59,801 nt of DNA from Eubacteriaceae bacterium (GTDB lineage: Bacteria; Bacillota; Clostridia; Peptostreptococcales; Anaerovoracaceae): assembly GCA_022652985.1 (NCBI GenBank), contig JALCRY010000008.1, forward strand, positions 1 through 59,801. The letters run 5' to 3'. Below the pieces are notes generated by a model. The model saw only the letters and a program-made list of their open reading frames with translations, ran no database searches and was not told the origin of the DNA. Of the stretch, positions 16,307 through 25,317 are shown piece by piece. Within the stretch, counting starts at the first letter, position 1, and each line of letters opens with the position of its first letter. Position numbers and translations under genes: made by a program.

Positions 16307-18211
16307 ATGGGATTTACATTCAATGGCATCTCATCCCAGTCAATGGGACTTGCCACAAGGATGGCGTCGGAAAACCGAATGCCGGATTTTACAAACCATA
16401 CCGTCACCATTCCGGGGCGCGAAGGCGTCTTTGATTTCGGAGAAACCGCAGGCGAGCGTAAAATCGTCATTTCCTGCTTTATTCCACCCAGAAAAAGCGA
16501 TGCGGACTTCCTTTCAAAGAAAGATGAAATCATCGCGTGGCTGAACCCCGATGCCGGGCTTTGCCCGCTTACGCTGGATAAGGAGCCGGGACGGATATAT
16601 ATGGCAAGGCTTGAGAGCGGATTTTCCTTTGACAAGGCGGTCAGAAATTCCTGCACATTTGACCTTGCGTTTTTCTGTCCTGATCCATATTCCTATGCAG
16701 GAAGCGATGAAACATATCAGATTACAGAGACGGGAACATCAACGGTTACACGGATGCTTGGAAATATTGAATCATGTCCTGTCTATTCTTTTTCAGCAAA
16801 CCTTCCCGCGGGAAAGAAAACTGAGATAGAAACAAACGGGAGGAAACTCGAAATCACCGGAAAACTGACAGAGAATGAAGTGCTTGTGATTGATTCTTCT
16901 CTTGTAACAGCGCTGGTTACGGATCAAAACGGCAATGTTTTAAGAAACGGTCTTCCGCATTTGAAACGCCTTGATTTTCCAAGGCTTAAGGTCGGGGCGA
17001 ATACTTTGGCCATTGAAGCAGACAGCGTAAGCAATGTAGTGGAAAAAATCCTGAATACGCAGGACTTTTTCACAGGCCAGATTCCTTCGTCATGGGGCAA
17101 TGACGGTCTGTGGCGTTTTAATGACAACGCGCCTGATGCCGATACCTGTCTTTCGGATTCCTCCAGCAAGGGAAGAAAACTGTATATCAACAACTGGAGC
17201 GGGACGACCGCCACAATGAAAAAAGACGGGCATCTTGGAAATTATTTCAAGATGAATTTAAACGATCCGGGGACGGAGAAGAGCTATCTCAAATTAACCA
17301 ATGACGGAACGCTCTTTTCCAATATCGGAGCTGCGCTTGCAGTGGGCGGATGGTTTTGCCCGACAACTTATTCTGTCGGAAACACATACTGCCCGATATT
17401 AAATACAAGAGGCGGTCCGGGCAATCCAATCATTTACTTTTCGCTCTTCAGCGGAGAGCCGAGGTTTATGTTCTATAACGCTTTGGGGACACTGATTTAT
17501 GACAATACCTTTAATCCGGGCTTTGCTCTTTTAAACGGCGGCTGGTACTTTATGTCATGCCTCATAAGACCGGAAAGTAGAGAAGTATCGCTCTTCGTGG
17601 GTGACAGAAGCAGCGGAGCAATCTGGACGAAAGAGGATATTCTGAATGGAGACTTGAACCGTTCCTGCACGGCTGATCTGTTGTGGGGAACGCACGCCGG
17701 CACTTACTGGTACGCGGGAGGATTCGACGAGTGGTTTTTGGACAGCGATTCAAACCTGACGCCATCTGATGTTATCTCATGGTTTAAGAAGTCGCTTTCG
17801 GCAAACGGAGCGGACGCGTTATCCGATGCAGACGGGCTGCAAGAGGAAAACAAAGTAAAGCTCAAAGCCGTAAACGGAGTATACGCTGCAAGCGGAATGT
17901 TCACGACAGCGGCTGCGGAATACGGCATCACCGGAAAAGGCTATGTAATACTTGATGCGGAACTTCCTGCCGGAACAGGAGTAAGCGTTGAGACTTCCGT
18001 ATCAAATGACCTTGCCGCGTGGTCGGACTGGGAAACGCCTGCCGCCGACGGAGAAATATCGGCTCAAGGCGAAAGCTATATCCGTTTTCGCGTGACACTC
18101 TCAACAGCGGATACATCCGTTACTCCCGTGCTGAATGCTATAGAACTTTCAACACCAGGTGAATCCGCGTTTAAGAAACTCGTCATCCAGGCGAAAAGCC
18201 GCTGGAGGTAA
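16307..18211 (+). CDS. Distal tail protein (Dit) with inserted lectin-like module
   Basis: A 634-residue protein. Residues about 1-150 match the siphovirus Dit N-terminal domain (HTVTIPGREGVFDFGE, then a beta-rich segment ending FDLAFFCPDPYSYAG). Residues about 265-490 form a separate beta-sandwich of the LamG/concanavalin kind (GLWRFNDNAP at its start, LAVGGWFCPTTYS, FDEWFLDS near its end). Classic Dit proteins are about 250-300 residues, so this is an 'evolved' Dit likely to bind host-wall sugars. A further beta domain at 510-630 could also be a carbohydrate binder. It starts immediately after the tape measure stop. Confidence 0.85.
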   Translation: MGFTFNGISSQSMGLATRMASENRMPDFTNHTVTIPGREGVFDFGETAGERKIVISCFIPPRKSDADFLSKKDEIIAWLNPDAGLCPLTLDKEPGRIYMARLESGFSFDKAVRNSCTFDLAFFCPDPYSYAGSDETYQITETGTSTVTRMLGNIESCPVYSFSANLPAGKKTEIETNGRKLEITGKLTENEVLVIDSSLVTALVTDQNGNVLRNGLPHLKRLDFPRLKVGANTLAIEADSVSNVVEKILNTQDFFTGQIPSSWGNDGLWRFNDNAPDADTCLSDSSSKGRKLYINNWSGTTATMKKDGHLGNYFKMNLNDPGTEKSYLKLTNDGTLFSNIGAALAVGGWFCPTTYSVGNTYCPILNTRGGPGNPIIYFSLFSGEPRFMFYNALGTLIYDNTFNPGFALLNGGWYFMSCLIRPESREVSLFVGDRSSGAIWTKEDILNGDLNRSCTADLLWGTHAGTYWYAGGFDEWFLDSDSNLTPSDVISWFKKSLSANGADALSDADGLQEENKVKLKAVNGVYAASGMFTTAAAEYGITGKGYVILDAELPAGTGVSVETSVSNDLAAWSDWETPAADGEISAQGESYIRFRVTLSTADTSVTPVLNAIELSTPGESAFKKLVIQAKSRWR

Positions 18212-18215
18212 TTAA

Positions 18216-19580
18216 ATGGAGAATTTAATACTGCTCGATTTAAGCGGAAATCAGGAAGCCGTGCTGGATAATGCCTATGACGTCATTATCGCGGGCGAAA
18301 TAAACGGAATCGACACGCTGTCGTTTAACATGCCGTTCTCGGACGGCAAAAGACGGTACCTTGAAAATGAAAAGCAGGTCAAAGTCCGCGATGATATCTA
18401 CCGCATCAGAACAATTACTGATGAAAAAGAAGAAAACGGAACAGCTGTAACCTCTGTTTATGCGGAGGCCGCGTTTTACGATCTCGGTTTTTCCGTGAAG
18501 AAAAAACAGACCGACTTTAATGCGGATACGGCGGATGCGCCGATTGCATACGCTCTTACAGGTACGGACTGGACAATAGGAACCGTGAACGTCAGAACTA
18601 AAAGAACATGGACCTGCAGCGAGAAAAACGCTCTCGCCATTTTAAGAAAGGCGCAGGACATTCACGGCGGGGATCTGGTTTTCGATAACAATAACAAGAC
18701 CGTAAGCCTTATGACATTCAGCGGAGAGGATTCGGGAGCGCTGTTTTGCTACCGGAAGAACATGAAATCCATCAAGCGTGTCATTGATACGCAGAGTCTG
18801 ATTACAAGGCTTTACACCTACGGCAAGGATGGCATGACGTTCTCCTCTATAAACGGCGGCAAGGAGTATGTGGAAGATACGGCCTATACAAATGAGATCA
18901 GGGTTTCTTCCCTCGACTGCTCAAGCTTTACGAACCCGTATCAGATGCTGGAGTACGCAAATATGCGCCTTTCGGCTTACGCGGCGCCGAGAATCTCCTA
19001 TGTGCTGAACGCGATGGATTTATCAAACCTTACGGGATACAGCCATGAACGATGGAAACTTGGCGATATCATAACCGTAAAAGACGATGAGATGAATATC
19101 TCCATAAAAACAAGGATTGTAAGGCGGGAATATAACCTCAGGGAGCCCTGGAACACGGTGCTGGAGCTTTCCACCACCCTCAGGGAACTCGGCGATTCGT
19201 CCTCTCAGTGGGATTCTGCCGCGGATACGCTTTCCGGGGCAAATCTTGTGGACAGTCAGGAAATGAAAGACCTTGTGCCGTTTAACCACCTTAAAAATTC
19301 AAGGGCGGACAACGGCTTCGCCTACTGGCAAAACTCCGGCTTTACCGTGGACGCATCAAACGGCGTATCGGGAACAGCATCCTTTAAGTGCGAGGGAGCG
19401 CCCGGCATGACAAAGAGTCTCTCGCAAACGGTCACGCCCACAAACCGTGAAAGTTATACTTTTTCCTGTCAGATAGCCTCAGAAAATCTGAAAAAAGGCG
19501 AAAACGGACAGATCGGCATCGAGGTGGAATTTGAGTACGAGGATGGAACAACAGAGACGCGTTTTATCGATCTTATCTGA
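18216..19580 (+). CDS. Tail endopeptidase / tail-associated lysin (Tal-like)
   Basis: A 454-residue protein. Residues about 1-340 match the prophage endopeptidase-tail family (gp27-like baseplate hub): early ENLILLDLSGNQEAVLDN and a late GDIITVKDDEMNISIKTRIV. Residues about 350-454 form a jelly-roll like a carbohydrate-binding module (KNSRADNGFAYWQNSGF). It would cap the tail tip below Dit and contact the cell wall. No clear peptidase catalytic residues can be assigned by eye, so enzymatic activity is uncertain. Confidence 0.8.
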   Translation: MENLILLDLSGNQEAVLDNAYDVIIAGEINGIDTLSFNMPFSDGKRRYLENEKQVKVRDDIYRIRTITDEKEENGTAVTSVYAEAAFYDLGFSVKKKQTDFNADTADAPIAYALTGTDWTIGTVNVRTKRTWTCSEKNALAILRKAQDIHGGDLVFDNNNKTVSLMTFSGEDSGALFCYRKNMKSIKRVIDTQSLITRLYTYGKDGMTFSSINGGKEYVEDTAYTNEIRVSSLDCSSFTNPYQMLEYANMRLSAYAAPRISYVLNAMDLSNLTGYSHERWKLGDIITVKDDEMNISIKTRIVRREYNLREPWNTVLELSTTLRELGDSSSQWDSAADTLSGANLVDSQEMKDLVPFNHLKNSRADNGFAYWQNSGFTVDASNGVSGTASFKCEGAPGMTKSLSQTVTPTNRESYTFSCQIASENLKKGENGQIGIEVEFEYEDGTTETRFIDLI

Positions 19581-19594
19581 CGAAAGGAAAAGCT

Positions 19595-19789
19595 ATGGTT
19601 TCATTTACGCATACGGCAAAAGCGGTCAGCGCGCAAAACGGACGGGTTAAGAAAATATGTATCCGCATCTGCGTGACAGACTGCGCGGGAGATGTATATA
19701 TAACCGACATGCTCCTTCAGGGCGGCTCCATTGCAACGGGCTGGACTGGACATGTATCGGAGATTCAGTGGACGGAGGACGGAAACTAA
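19595..19789 (+). CDS. Small tail-tip protein, paralogue of the next gene's N-terminus
   Basis: A 64-residue beta-rich protein containing VTDCAGDVYITDMLLQGG. The following gene's N-terminal domain has VTDCEGAVYFTDIMLQEG at the same position, so the two arose by duplication. The motif resembles the edge strands of CBM-type jelly rolls used in phage tail tips. It has a moderate ribosome site (GAAAGGAAAAGCT). No independent function can be assigned. Confidence 0.6.
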   Translation: MVSFTHTAKAVSAQNGRVKKICIRICVTDCAGDVYITDMLLQGGSIATGWTGHVSEIQWTEDGN

Positions 19790-19790
19790 A

Positions 19791-20372
19791 ATGCCGAGAT
19801 TCATAAGGTTTACGGAAACTATCAAAAAGAAACGGAATAACCGGATCGTAAGTGTGACGGTGCGTCCTATGGTTACAGACTGCGAAGGCGCAGTGTATTT
19901 TACAGATATCATGCTCCAGGAAGGCGACAGGCTTTCGGGTTACTCACACAACACAGCGGAGATGCTTAAAAAGTATCAGACCGGAGATGAATATGCCGTT
20001 ACCGATAAACGCTTCTATAACGGCATCGTCCGCGGAAGCGCGGCGCTGATCATCTTCAGCCTCGGACAAACCTCTGCGGGAATCGACTGGAAAGTATATC
20101 CGAATCAGAACATGGCGGAGGAATCCATTACTCTCGCTCTTGGCGAAGGCGCGCATAAGGCTGTCTTTAAAAGCGACGCGCTCGCGGGAGATGAGCTTTC
20201 GCTTCTCGCTTCAAGCAGACGGTGTCTGAAAAACGGAGCACCTGCCGAAAAGTACGGATTTTTTCAGTACTGCGCCGCCTGCGACAGCAAGCATCCTGTA
20301 AGAGTTGAGGATAAGAAGTCAGCAAGGCTGTATGTGGAGTTTTATGAAATGAAGGATGGTGACGGCGCATGA
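19791..20372 (+). CDS. Tail-tip/baseplate protein with duplicated jelly-roll motif
   Basis: A 193-residue protein. The first 60 residues are paralogous to the preceding gene (TDCEGAVYFTDIMLQEG). The remainder is beta-rich, with KRFYNGIVRGSAALIIFSLGQ and a cysteine-containing CLKNGAPAEKYGFFQYC region. It lies between the tail endopeptidase and the GH18 gene and overlaps the latter by ATGA, so it is probably a structural part of the host-contact complex. The start at 19791 is preceded by GGACGGAGGACGG. Confidence 0.6.
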   Translation: MPRFIRFTETIKKKRNNRIVSVTVRPMVTDCEGAVYFTDIMLQEGDRLSGYSHNTAEMLKKYQTGDEYAVTDKRFYNGIVRGSAALIIFSLGQTSAGIDWKVYPNQNMAEESITLALGEGAHKAVFKSDALAGDELSLLASSRRCLKNGAPAEKYGFFQYCAACDSKHPVRVEDKKSARLYVEFYEMKDGDGA

Positions 20373-22840
20373 GCAGGGATATTCTAAAAGGAAGGCAGTG
20401 CATGATATGGACATTCATGGGAAACGCCCGCATGTATGCCGCGCTGAATAAATACGGAGACCGTCTCTCGCAGGTCGGTCTTTTTTCTTTCAAGGCGGAT
20501 TCATCCGGCGCGATAACCGAACAGGGAGTCGCAATTTCAGACATGCTGACCTACATAAACCGATATCCACACATCAAGTGGCTGTTAACAGTCAGAAATG
20601 ACGGGATCGGAAGCATCTTCACGGCGCTTCGGGAAAACACGGGCGGTGCGCAGGACATATTTCTTTCAGAAATCATCCGCATCATGGAAAAGTACACCTG
20701 GTGCGCCGGCGTTGATATTGACCTTGAGCGCGGCGGGAGTTACTCCACGGCCGCAAAATCAACTGCCATGTTTCGGAATATCTATCAGGCGGTGAAAGCG
20801 TATGATACTCAGAAGCAGGTAAATATTTGTCTCCCCGGCATGACGAGTGTCAATGGTTCTGTCGGAGGCGAGAACTGGTGCGTTTACGCGGATCTTGATC
20901 CTTACTGCGACAGCGCCGCTATCATGAGCTACGGCATGGCATGGGCAGGCTCCGCGCCGGGACCCGTATCACCGAAGGACTGGCTGGACGGAATATATAA
21001 TTACGCCTCAAAAGTAATGACGCCGGATAAAATATTCTTAGGTCTTCCGGCCTACGGGTGGAACTGGCAGATATATGAAAAACCGGAAAACCTGGGAGAA
21101 ACCTACCGCGGAACATCTAACACATACTATGCGGCGAAGAATTGGATGACCGGAAAGTACAACTTCACGGGAGACGGCCCGCCGCAGCCGTTTATTCCGA
21201 TACTCGCCTACTGGGACGATTACAACAAAGTGCCGTATGCTTTTCCTGAGGTTTATGACTTTATGGAAGGACATGACGCTTCAAGCTATCAGTATCCGCT
21301 GATGAACGATGTCTATAAAAGAAGGCGGTATCTTACCGCTTACGGAAAGACGCAAAAGACAGCATTCGGAACGATATACACAGACCGTGACGGAACGCCC
21401 GACAGCTGCTCCGGCATCGTGTCAGCGGAAAACGGCATGGCTGTTCTCGGAGATAACGGCGAAGCTTCATTTAATTTTTCGGTAAGCGCGGCGGGCCAAT
21501 ATGATATCGCAGTCAGGCTTTGCTATCCATTTTGGGATAAAAACGGCATTTATGTTTCGATTGACGGATATGAAAAGCGCTTCACGGAAAGCAGGCATTG
21601 GTGGCCTTACTGGCGAAGCAGCTTCTGGGTGACGCTTGCAAAGGACATGTCCCTGTCTGCGGGAATGCACACCATCACGATATCCGTGGATAAAAAAGGC
21701 GTACAATTTTACGGCTTCCGCGTATGCTCCGCTTTTTCGGAGAAACCCTATGCGGGAAGCGCGTCCTTTACGCTTTCACCTCGAAAGTTCATCGATGTAA
21801 ACGGAAACGAGTGTCAGCCGGACAGGGGTTTTAAGCTGACAAGCGAGATGCTTCGAAGAAAACCCGACTCCGCACTTATCTGGTATGAGGACTTTCGGGA
21901 TAACGGCGTGCTTGGCACAGGCTACTGGCAAATTCAGTCCGGTTCTTTCAATGTGTGGCGAGAGGACGAATATGCGGAAGGAAGAGTATATTCTCAGCTG
22001 GACGGGCAGGGCGCTCTTTCACTAAGCTATGACGGCTTTTCGGATATCCACTTAAAAGCCAGGCTCGCCTTTGCGGAGGGCAGTTCAGGCAAGGCGGGGG
22101 TATTCTGCGGCAGTCTCTTCTGTTGTCTGAATCTATCTGCGCAGGCAGTGGAGCTTTGGAACGGAAGCGAGAAGCTTGGAAGCTACAGTCAGAGCATATT
22201 AAGGACGCCGGCAACAAATCTTCGCGCGAATCCCAATATGTACACCATTGAAATGCGTATACGCGGAAACAGGGTCAGAGTATATTCCGGCGCGGCGGGA
22301 ACGCTTCGTTTTACGGCGGCTGTCAGCGGGTTTTCAGGCGGATATGCAGGCTACAGGTCGGAAAGCAGAACGGTCTGCGAACTTCTCCGCATGGGCGATG
22401 CCTGGACTTACGAGCCGTATGAACGCTTCGATGTGACCTTCCCGGACGGAACAACCATGCAGTACGGAAGAATTCAAAGAAATAATGTCATATGGGATGA
22501 CGAGTTTCAGGTATTTACCCTGACTTCTGATGTGGAGGAGTCCGATACGAGAAACGAAGATATCTCTATGGACTACGAGTTCTTCCATTCGCACCTTTTA
22601 AATCTCAGCTGCGGAAGCGACTACAACGTGACCGTTACGCCAAAGGACATCAATATATGGATTTCACGCTTATTCTTAGGCGATGCGGACGGCTTTTCCA
22701 TCCTCTATTATCAGGACGTGGATTCGCTTATATACTGGGCGAATGAAGCCGCCTACCGCTGGAAACTTCGCGGAATCGCTGTCTGGTCGCTGGGGCAGGA
22801 AGATCTAAGGCTCTGGGAGGCTTTGCCGAAACAGACATAA
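20369..22840 (+). CDS. Tail-associated GH18 glycosidase-like protein with inserted carbohydrate-binding modules
   Basis: An 823-residue protein. Residues about 10-330 look like most of a GH18 TIM barrel. The strand-4 motif reads AGVDIDLE, keeping both later Asp and the proton-donor Glu120 of DxxDxDxE but with Ala for the first Asp. IFLGLPAYGW and IPILAYWDD fit later strands. The closing GH18 strand (GIAVWSLGQED) appears only at the extreme C-terminus (about 800-812). Between them are a CBM6/35-like domain (about 350-455) and a LamG-like domain (about 495-650), so the barrel seems interrupted. It probably cleaves beta-1,4 GlcNAc-containing wall polymers at the tail tip. Confidence 0.8.
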   Translation: MSRDILKGRQCMIWTFMGNARMYAALNKYGDRLSQVGLFSFKADSSGAITEQGVAISDMLTYINRYPHIKWLLTVRNDGIGSIFTALRENTGGAQDIFLSEIIRIMEKYTWCAGVDIDLERGGSYSTAAKSTAMFRNIYQAVKAYDTQKQVNICLPGMTSVNGSVGGENWCVYADLDPYCDSAAIMSYGMAWAGSAPGPVSPKDWLDGIYNYASKVMTPDKIFLGLPAYGWNWQIYEKPENLGETYRGTSNTYYAAKNWMTGKYNFTGDGPPQPFIPILAYWDDYNKVPYAFPEVYDFMEGHDASSYQYPLMNDVYKRRRYLTAYGKTQKTAFGTIYTDRDGTPDSCSGIVSAENGMAVLGDNGEASFNFSVSAAGQYDIAVRLCYPFWDKNGIYVSIDGYEKRFTESRHWWPYWRSSFWVTLAKDMSLSAGMHTITISVDKKGVQFYGFRVCSAFSEKPYAGSASFTLSPRKFIDVNGNECQPDRGFKLTSEMLRRKPDSALIWYEDFRDNGVLGTGYWQIQSGSFNVWREDEYAEGRVYSQLDGQGALSLSYDGFSDIHLKARLAFAEGSSGKAGVFCGSLFCCLNLSAQAVELWNGSEKLGSYSQSILRTPATNLRANPNMYTIEMRIRGNRVRVYSGAAGTLRFTAAVSGFSGGYAGYRSESRTVCELLRMGDAWTYEPYERFDVTFPDGTTMQYGRIQRNNVIWDDEFQVFTLTSDVEESDTRNEDISMDYEFFHSHLLNLSCGSDYNVTVTPKDINIWISRLFLGDADGFSILYYQDVDSLIYWANEAAYRWKLRGIAVWSLGQEDLRLWEALPKQT

Positions 22841-22869
22841 GGAAGAAATATACGAATTATCGGTCGGTC

Positions 22870-22904
22870 AGACTGTCTGCAAAAAATGCGGGCGGTCTTT
22901 TTAT
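22870..22904 (+). terminator. Terminator at the end of the tail operon
   Basis: AGACTGTCTGC (22870-22880), an A/T loop, GCGGGCGGTCT (22888-22898) with G-T wobbles, then TTTTTATT. It separates tail genes from the lysis genes. Confidence 0.75.
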
Positions 22905-22934
22905 TTATCAAAATTTCAAAGGAGGAATTTAGCT

Positions 22935-23351
22935 ATGAAGGAATTCTGGGCAACCATTCAATTAATCTTTGCCGGTATCGGAGGCTGGCTCGGGTTTTAT
23001 CTGGGAGGCTTTGACGGGCTTTTATATGCTCTCATCGTTTTTGCAGCCACCGACTACATCACAGGCATTATGTGCGCTGTAGCGGATAAGAAGCTCTCAA
23101 GAGCGGTAGGCTTTAAGGGCATAGCAAGGAAGGTGCTGATTTTTCTGCTTGTCGGTATTGGTCACATGCTGGATGCGCAGGTTATCGGCACGGGATCCGT
23201 GCTTCGAACCGCTGTCATCTTTTTCTATCTCTCAAATGAGGGACTCTCGCTTGTTGAAAATGCTGCCCACCTGGGACTGCCTGTCCCGGAAAAACTGAAG
23301 GCCGTGCTGGCGCAGCTTCATGACCGTGCGGAAAAGGAGGAAACGAAATGA
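22935..23351 (+). CDS. Phage holin, TcdE/phi29-related (holin_4_1 type)
   Basis: A 138-residue membrane protein with about three hydrophobic segments: LIFAGIGGWLGFYLGGF, LLYALIVFAATDYITGI and VLIFLLVGIGHML. The charged tail is typical of the toxin-secretion/lysis holin family. It would make inner-membrane holes that release the endolysin. AAAGGAGGAATTTAGCT precedes the ATG, and its stop overlaps the endolysin start. Confidence 0.93.
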   Translation: MKEFWATIQLIFAGIGGWLGFYLGGFDGLLYALIVFAATDYITGIMCAVADKKLSRAVGFKGIARKVLIFLLVGIGHMLDAQVIGTGSVLRTAVIFFYLSNEGLSLVENAAHLGLPVPEKLKAVLAQLHDRAEKEETK

Positions 23352-24952
23352 GCAAAGGTATCGATGTATCCGTTTGGCAAGGTTCTATTGATTTTAATAA
23401 GGTCAAAGCTTCTGGCATAGACTTTGTCATTATCCGCGCGGGTTACGGCTCGCTTATTTCGCAGAAGGATAAATGTTTCGAACAAAACTATGCACGTGCC
23501 AAGGCGGCAGGGCTTCACGTAGGGGCTTACTGGTATTCCTACGCGGAAAGCGAAGCGCAGGCAATGCAGGAAGCTAAAATCTGCAAGAAAGTGCTTTCCG
23601 GAAAGCAGTTTGACTATCCTGTCTATTTTGACCTGGAGGAAAGAGCGCAGCTTTCAAAAGGGCGCGCTTTCTGCGACAGTCTTGTTACAGCATTTTGCAA
23701 GGAGATGGAAGCGGGCGGCTACTTTGCGGGATTCTATACATCCGCTTCCGTTGCCAAAAATATCCTCTCACCGTCTATCAGAAGCCGTTTCGCTTTCTGG
23801 TGCGCGCAGTGGGCAAGCAAAAACAGCTTTGAAGGCGCAAGCGGTCTGTGGCAGTATTCGAGCAACGGCACCGTTCCCGGCATCTCCGGCAGAGTCGACA
23901 TGGACATTTCCTATATCAACTATCCGTCCATTATTAAAAACGGAGGGTTCAACGGTTATGTTAAAGGGACAGAAAATAAGCCGGCTCCTGCATCAAGCGC
24001 TCCGCGTGACGAGGTGGTTTCACAGGCCAGAGCGTGGCTCGGGAAAAAAGAAGCTGACGGCAGCCACAAAGAGATCATCGATGTTTACAACAGTCATAAG
24101 CCTCTCGCAAGGGGATATGCAGTTACTTACTCAGACGCATGGTGCGCCGCCTTCGTTTCCGCGGTCGCCATCAAATGCGGCGTGACGGATGTTCTTCCGA
24201 CCGAGTGCAGCTGCGGGCAGATGATTGCCCTTTTTCGCAAACTCGGAGAGTGGGTGGAGAACGACGCTTATATTCCTTCTCCCGGCGATGTGATTTTCTA
24301 TGACTGGCAGGACAGCGGCTCCGGCGATAACACCGGCTGGCCGGATCATGTCGGTATCGTAGAAAAGGTCTCCGGCGACACCATCACTGTCATCGAAGGC
24401 AATAAAAATAGTGCAGTCAGCAGGCGCACGCTACAGGTAAATGGCAAATACATCCGTGGCTATGGCGTGCCGAAGTACAGCGGCTCTGCCTCTCCTGCTC
24501 CTGCCGTTTCGGCAAAGAGCGTGGATAAGCTGGCCAGGGAAGTTCTGGAAGGAAAATGGGGAAACGGCAATGATCGTAAGAAGCGTCTGACCGCTGCCGG
24601 GTACGATTACGGAGCCGTGCAGACGAGAGTTAATGAACTTAGCCGGCAGCAGTCCAAGTCTGTAGAAGAACTCGCAAAGGAGGTTCTCACCGGAAAGTGG
24701 GGCAACGGCGATGACAGAAAGAACTGCCTGACCGCCGCCGGGTATGACTATTACGCGGTGCAGGCCAAGGTCAACGCTCTTCTGAAAAAGCAGGAAGCCA
24801 CCCCAGTCTATTACATCGTAAAAAGCGGTGATACCTTATCAGGGATTGCTACGAGGTATGGCACCACGGTCTCTGCAATTCAGCGGCTTAATCCTACGCT
24901 GATTAAAAACGTCAACCTGATTCTGACCGGATGGAAAATCAGAGTGAAATAA
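23348..24952 (+). CDS. Endolysin: GH25 muramidase + CHAP amidase/peptidase + two CW_7 repeats + LysM
   Basis: A 534-residue lysin with two catalytic parts. GH25 spans 1-195, with Asp6 in GIDVSVWQ and Asp95/Glu97 in YFDLEE. A CHAP-type domain spans about 215-375, with Cys266 (SDAWCAAFVS) and His334 (WPDHVGIVE). Then two 42-residue CW_7 wall-binding repeats (about 391-432 and 439-480) share EVLxGKWGNGxDRK and LTAAGYDY. A LysM (about 489-534, VKSGDTLSGIATRYG) ends it. It cuts glycan chains and peptide stems at the end of infection. No signal peptide, so it depends on the holin. Confidence 0.95.
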   Translation: MSKGIDVSVWQGSIDFNKVKASGIDFVIIRAGYGSLISQKDKCFEQNYARAKAAGLHVGAYWYSYAESEAQAMQEAKICKKVLSGKQFDYPVYFDLEERAQLSKGRAFCDSLVTAFCKEMEAGGYFAGFYTSASVAKNILSPSIRSRFAFWCAQWASKNSFEGASGLWQYSSNGTVPGISGRVDMDISYINYPSIIKNGGFNGYVKGTENKPAPASSAPRDEVVSQARAWLGKKEADGSHKEIIDVYNSHKPLARGYAVTYSDAWCAAFVSAVAIKCGVTDVLPTECSCGQMIALFRKLGEWVENDAYIPSPGDVIFYDWQDSGSGDNTGWPDHVGIVEKVSGDTITVIEGNKNSAVSRRTLQVNGKYIRGYGVPKYSGSASPAPAVSAKSVDKLAREVLEGKWGNGNDRKKRLTAAGYDYGAVQTRVNELSRQQSKSVEELAKEVLTGKWGNGDDRKNCLTAAGYDYYAVQAKVNALLKKQEATPVYYIVKSGDTLSGIATRYGTTVSAIQRLNPTLIKNVNLILTGWKIRVK

Positions 24953-24973
24953 ATTAATATCCAATTCTCTATG

Positions 24974-25011
24974 CCTGCGAGTGTTCTTCGGAATGCCCGC
25001 AGGTTTTTTTT
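24974..25011 (+). terminator. Terminator after the endolysin gene
   Basis: CCTGCG (24974-24979) pairs with CGCAGG (24998-25003), with an inner GTTC/GAAT stem around TTCG, followed by eight T's. A strong intrinsic terminator closing the late operon. Confidence 0.9.
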
Positions 25012-25023
25012 ATTTTTCAAAAC

Positions 25024-25060
25024 CGTCAGATTCTCCATCTTCCAAAGGCTACCTGATAGA
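25024..25060 (+). ncRNA. Conserved leader element, copy A (candidate DUF2800-type RNA motif)
   Basis: This stretch (CGTCAGATT, then pyrimidine-rich, then GGCTACCTGATAG) aligns with 29565-29600 (CGTCAGATTT..., GGCTACCCTGTAG). The hairpin CTA...TAG here is CTAC...GTAG in the other copy, a small compensatory difference. It lies upstream of the operon that includes DUF2800. A structured RNA near DUF2800 genes has been described (Weinberg and co-workers, 2017), and I suspect this is it, but I could not compare it with the published model. A following GAGGG/CCCTC stem (25059-25080) is specific to this copy. Confidence 0.5.
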
Positions 25061-25098
25061 GGGCAGGATGACAGACCCTCGGAAAGGAGCGATAAGCA

Positions 25099-25317
25099 AT
25101 GAAGCGCAAACTGAAGATCAGTGTTTCAAAGCAGCCGCAGACGGGCGGGATAGTGACCTGCCGTAATCTCACGGTCAGAGAACGGCTTCTGAGGCTTCTC
25201 TTCGGAGACAAACGCAGAATGACTGTTCTGATACCGGGAGATTCCATAGGCGAGATCGCCATCTGCGAGACAAAGGAAGGAGGAGATGCAAATGAGCAGG
25301 GTCAAGTTACTTCTTGA
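25099..25317 (+). CDS. Small phage protein (early operon, first gene)
   Basis: A 72-residue protein, basic in its first half (MKRKLKISVSKQPQTGGIVT) with a predicted beta-rich core (RMTVLIPGDSIGEIAICE). I recall similar short proteins at the head of DUF2800 operons in Clostridia phages, but know no function. GGAAAGGAGCGATAAGCA precedes the ATG. It overlaps the next gene. Confidence 0.6.
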   Translation: MKRKLKISVSKQPQTGGIVTCRNLTVRERLLRLLFGDKRRMTVLIPGDSIGEIAICETKEGGDANEQGQVTS

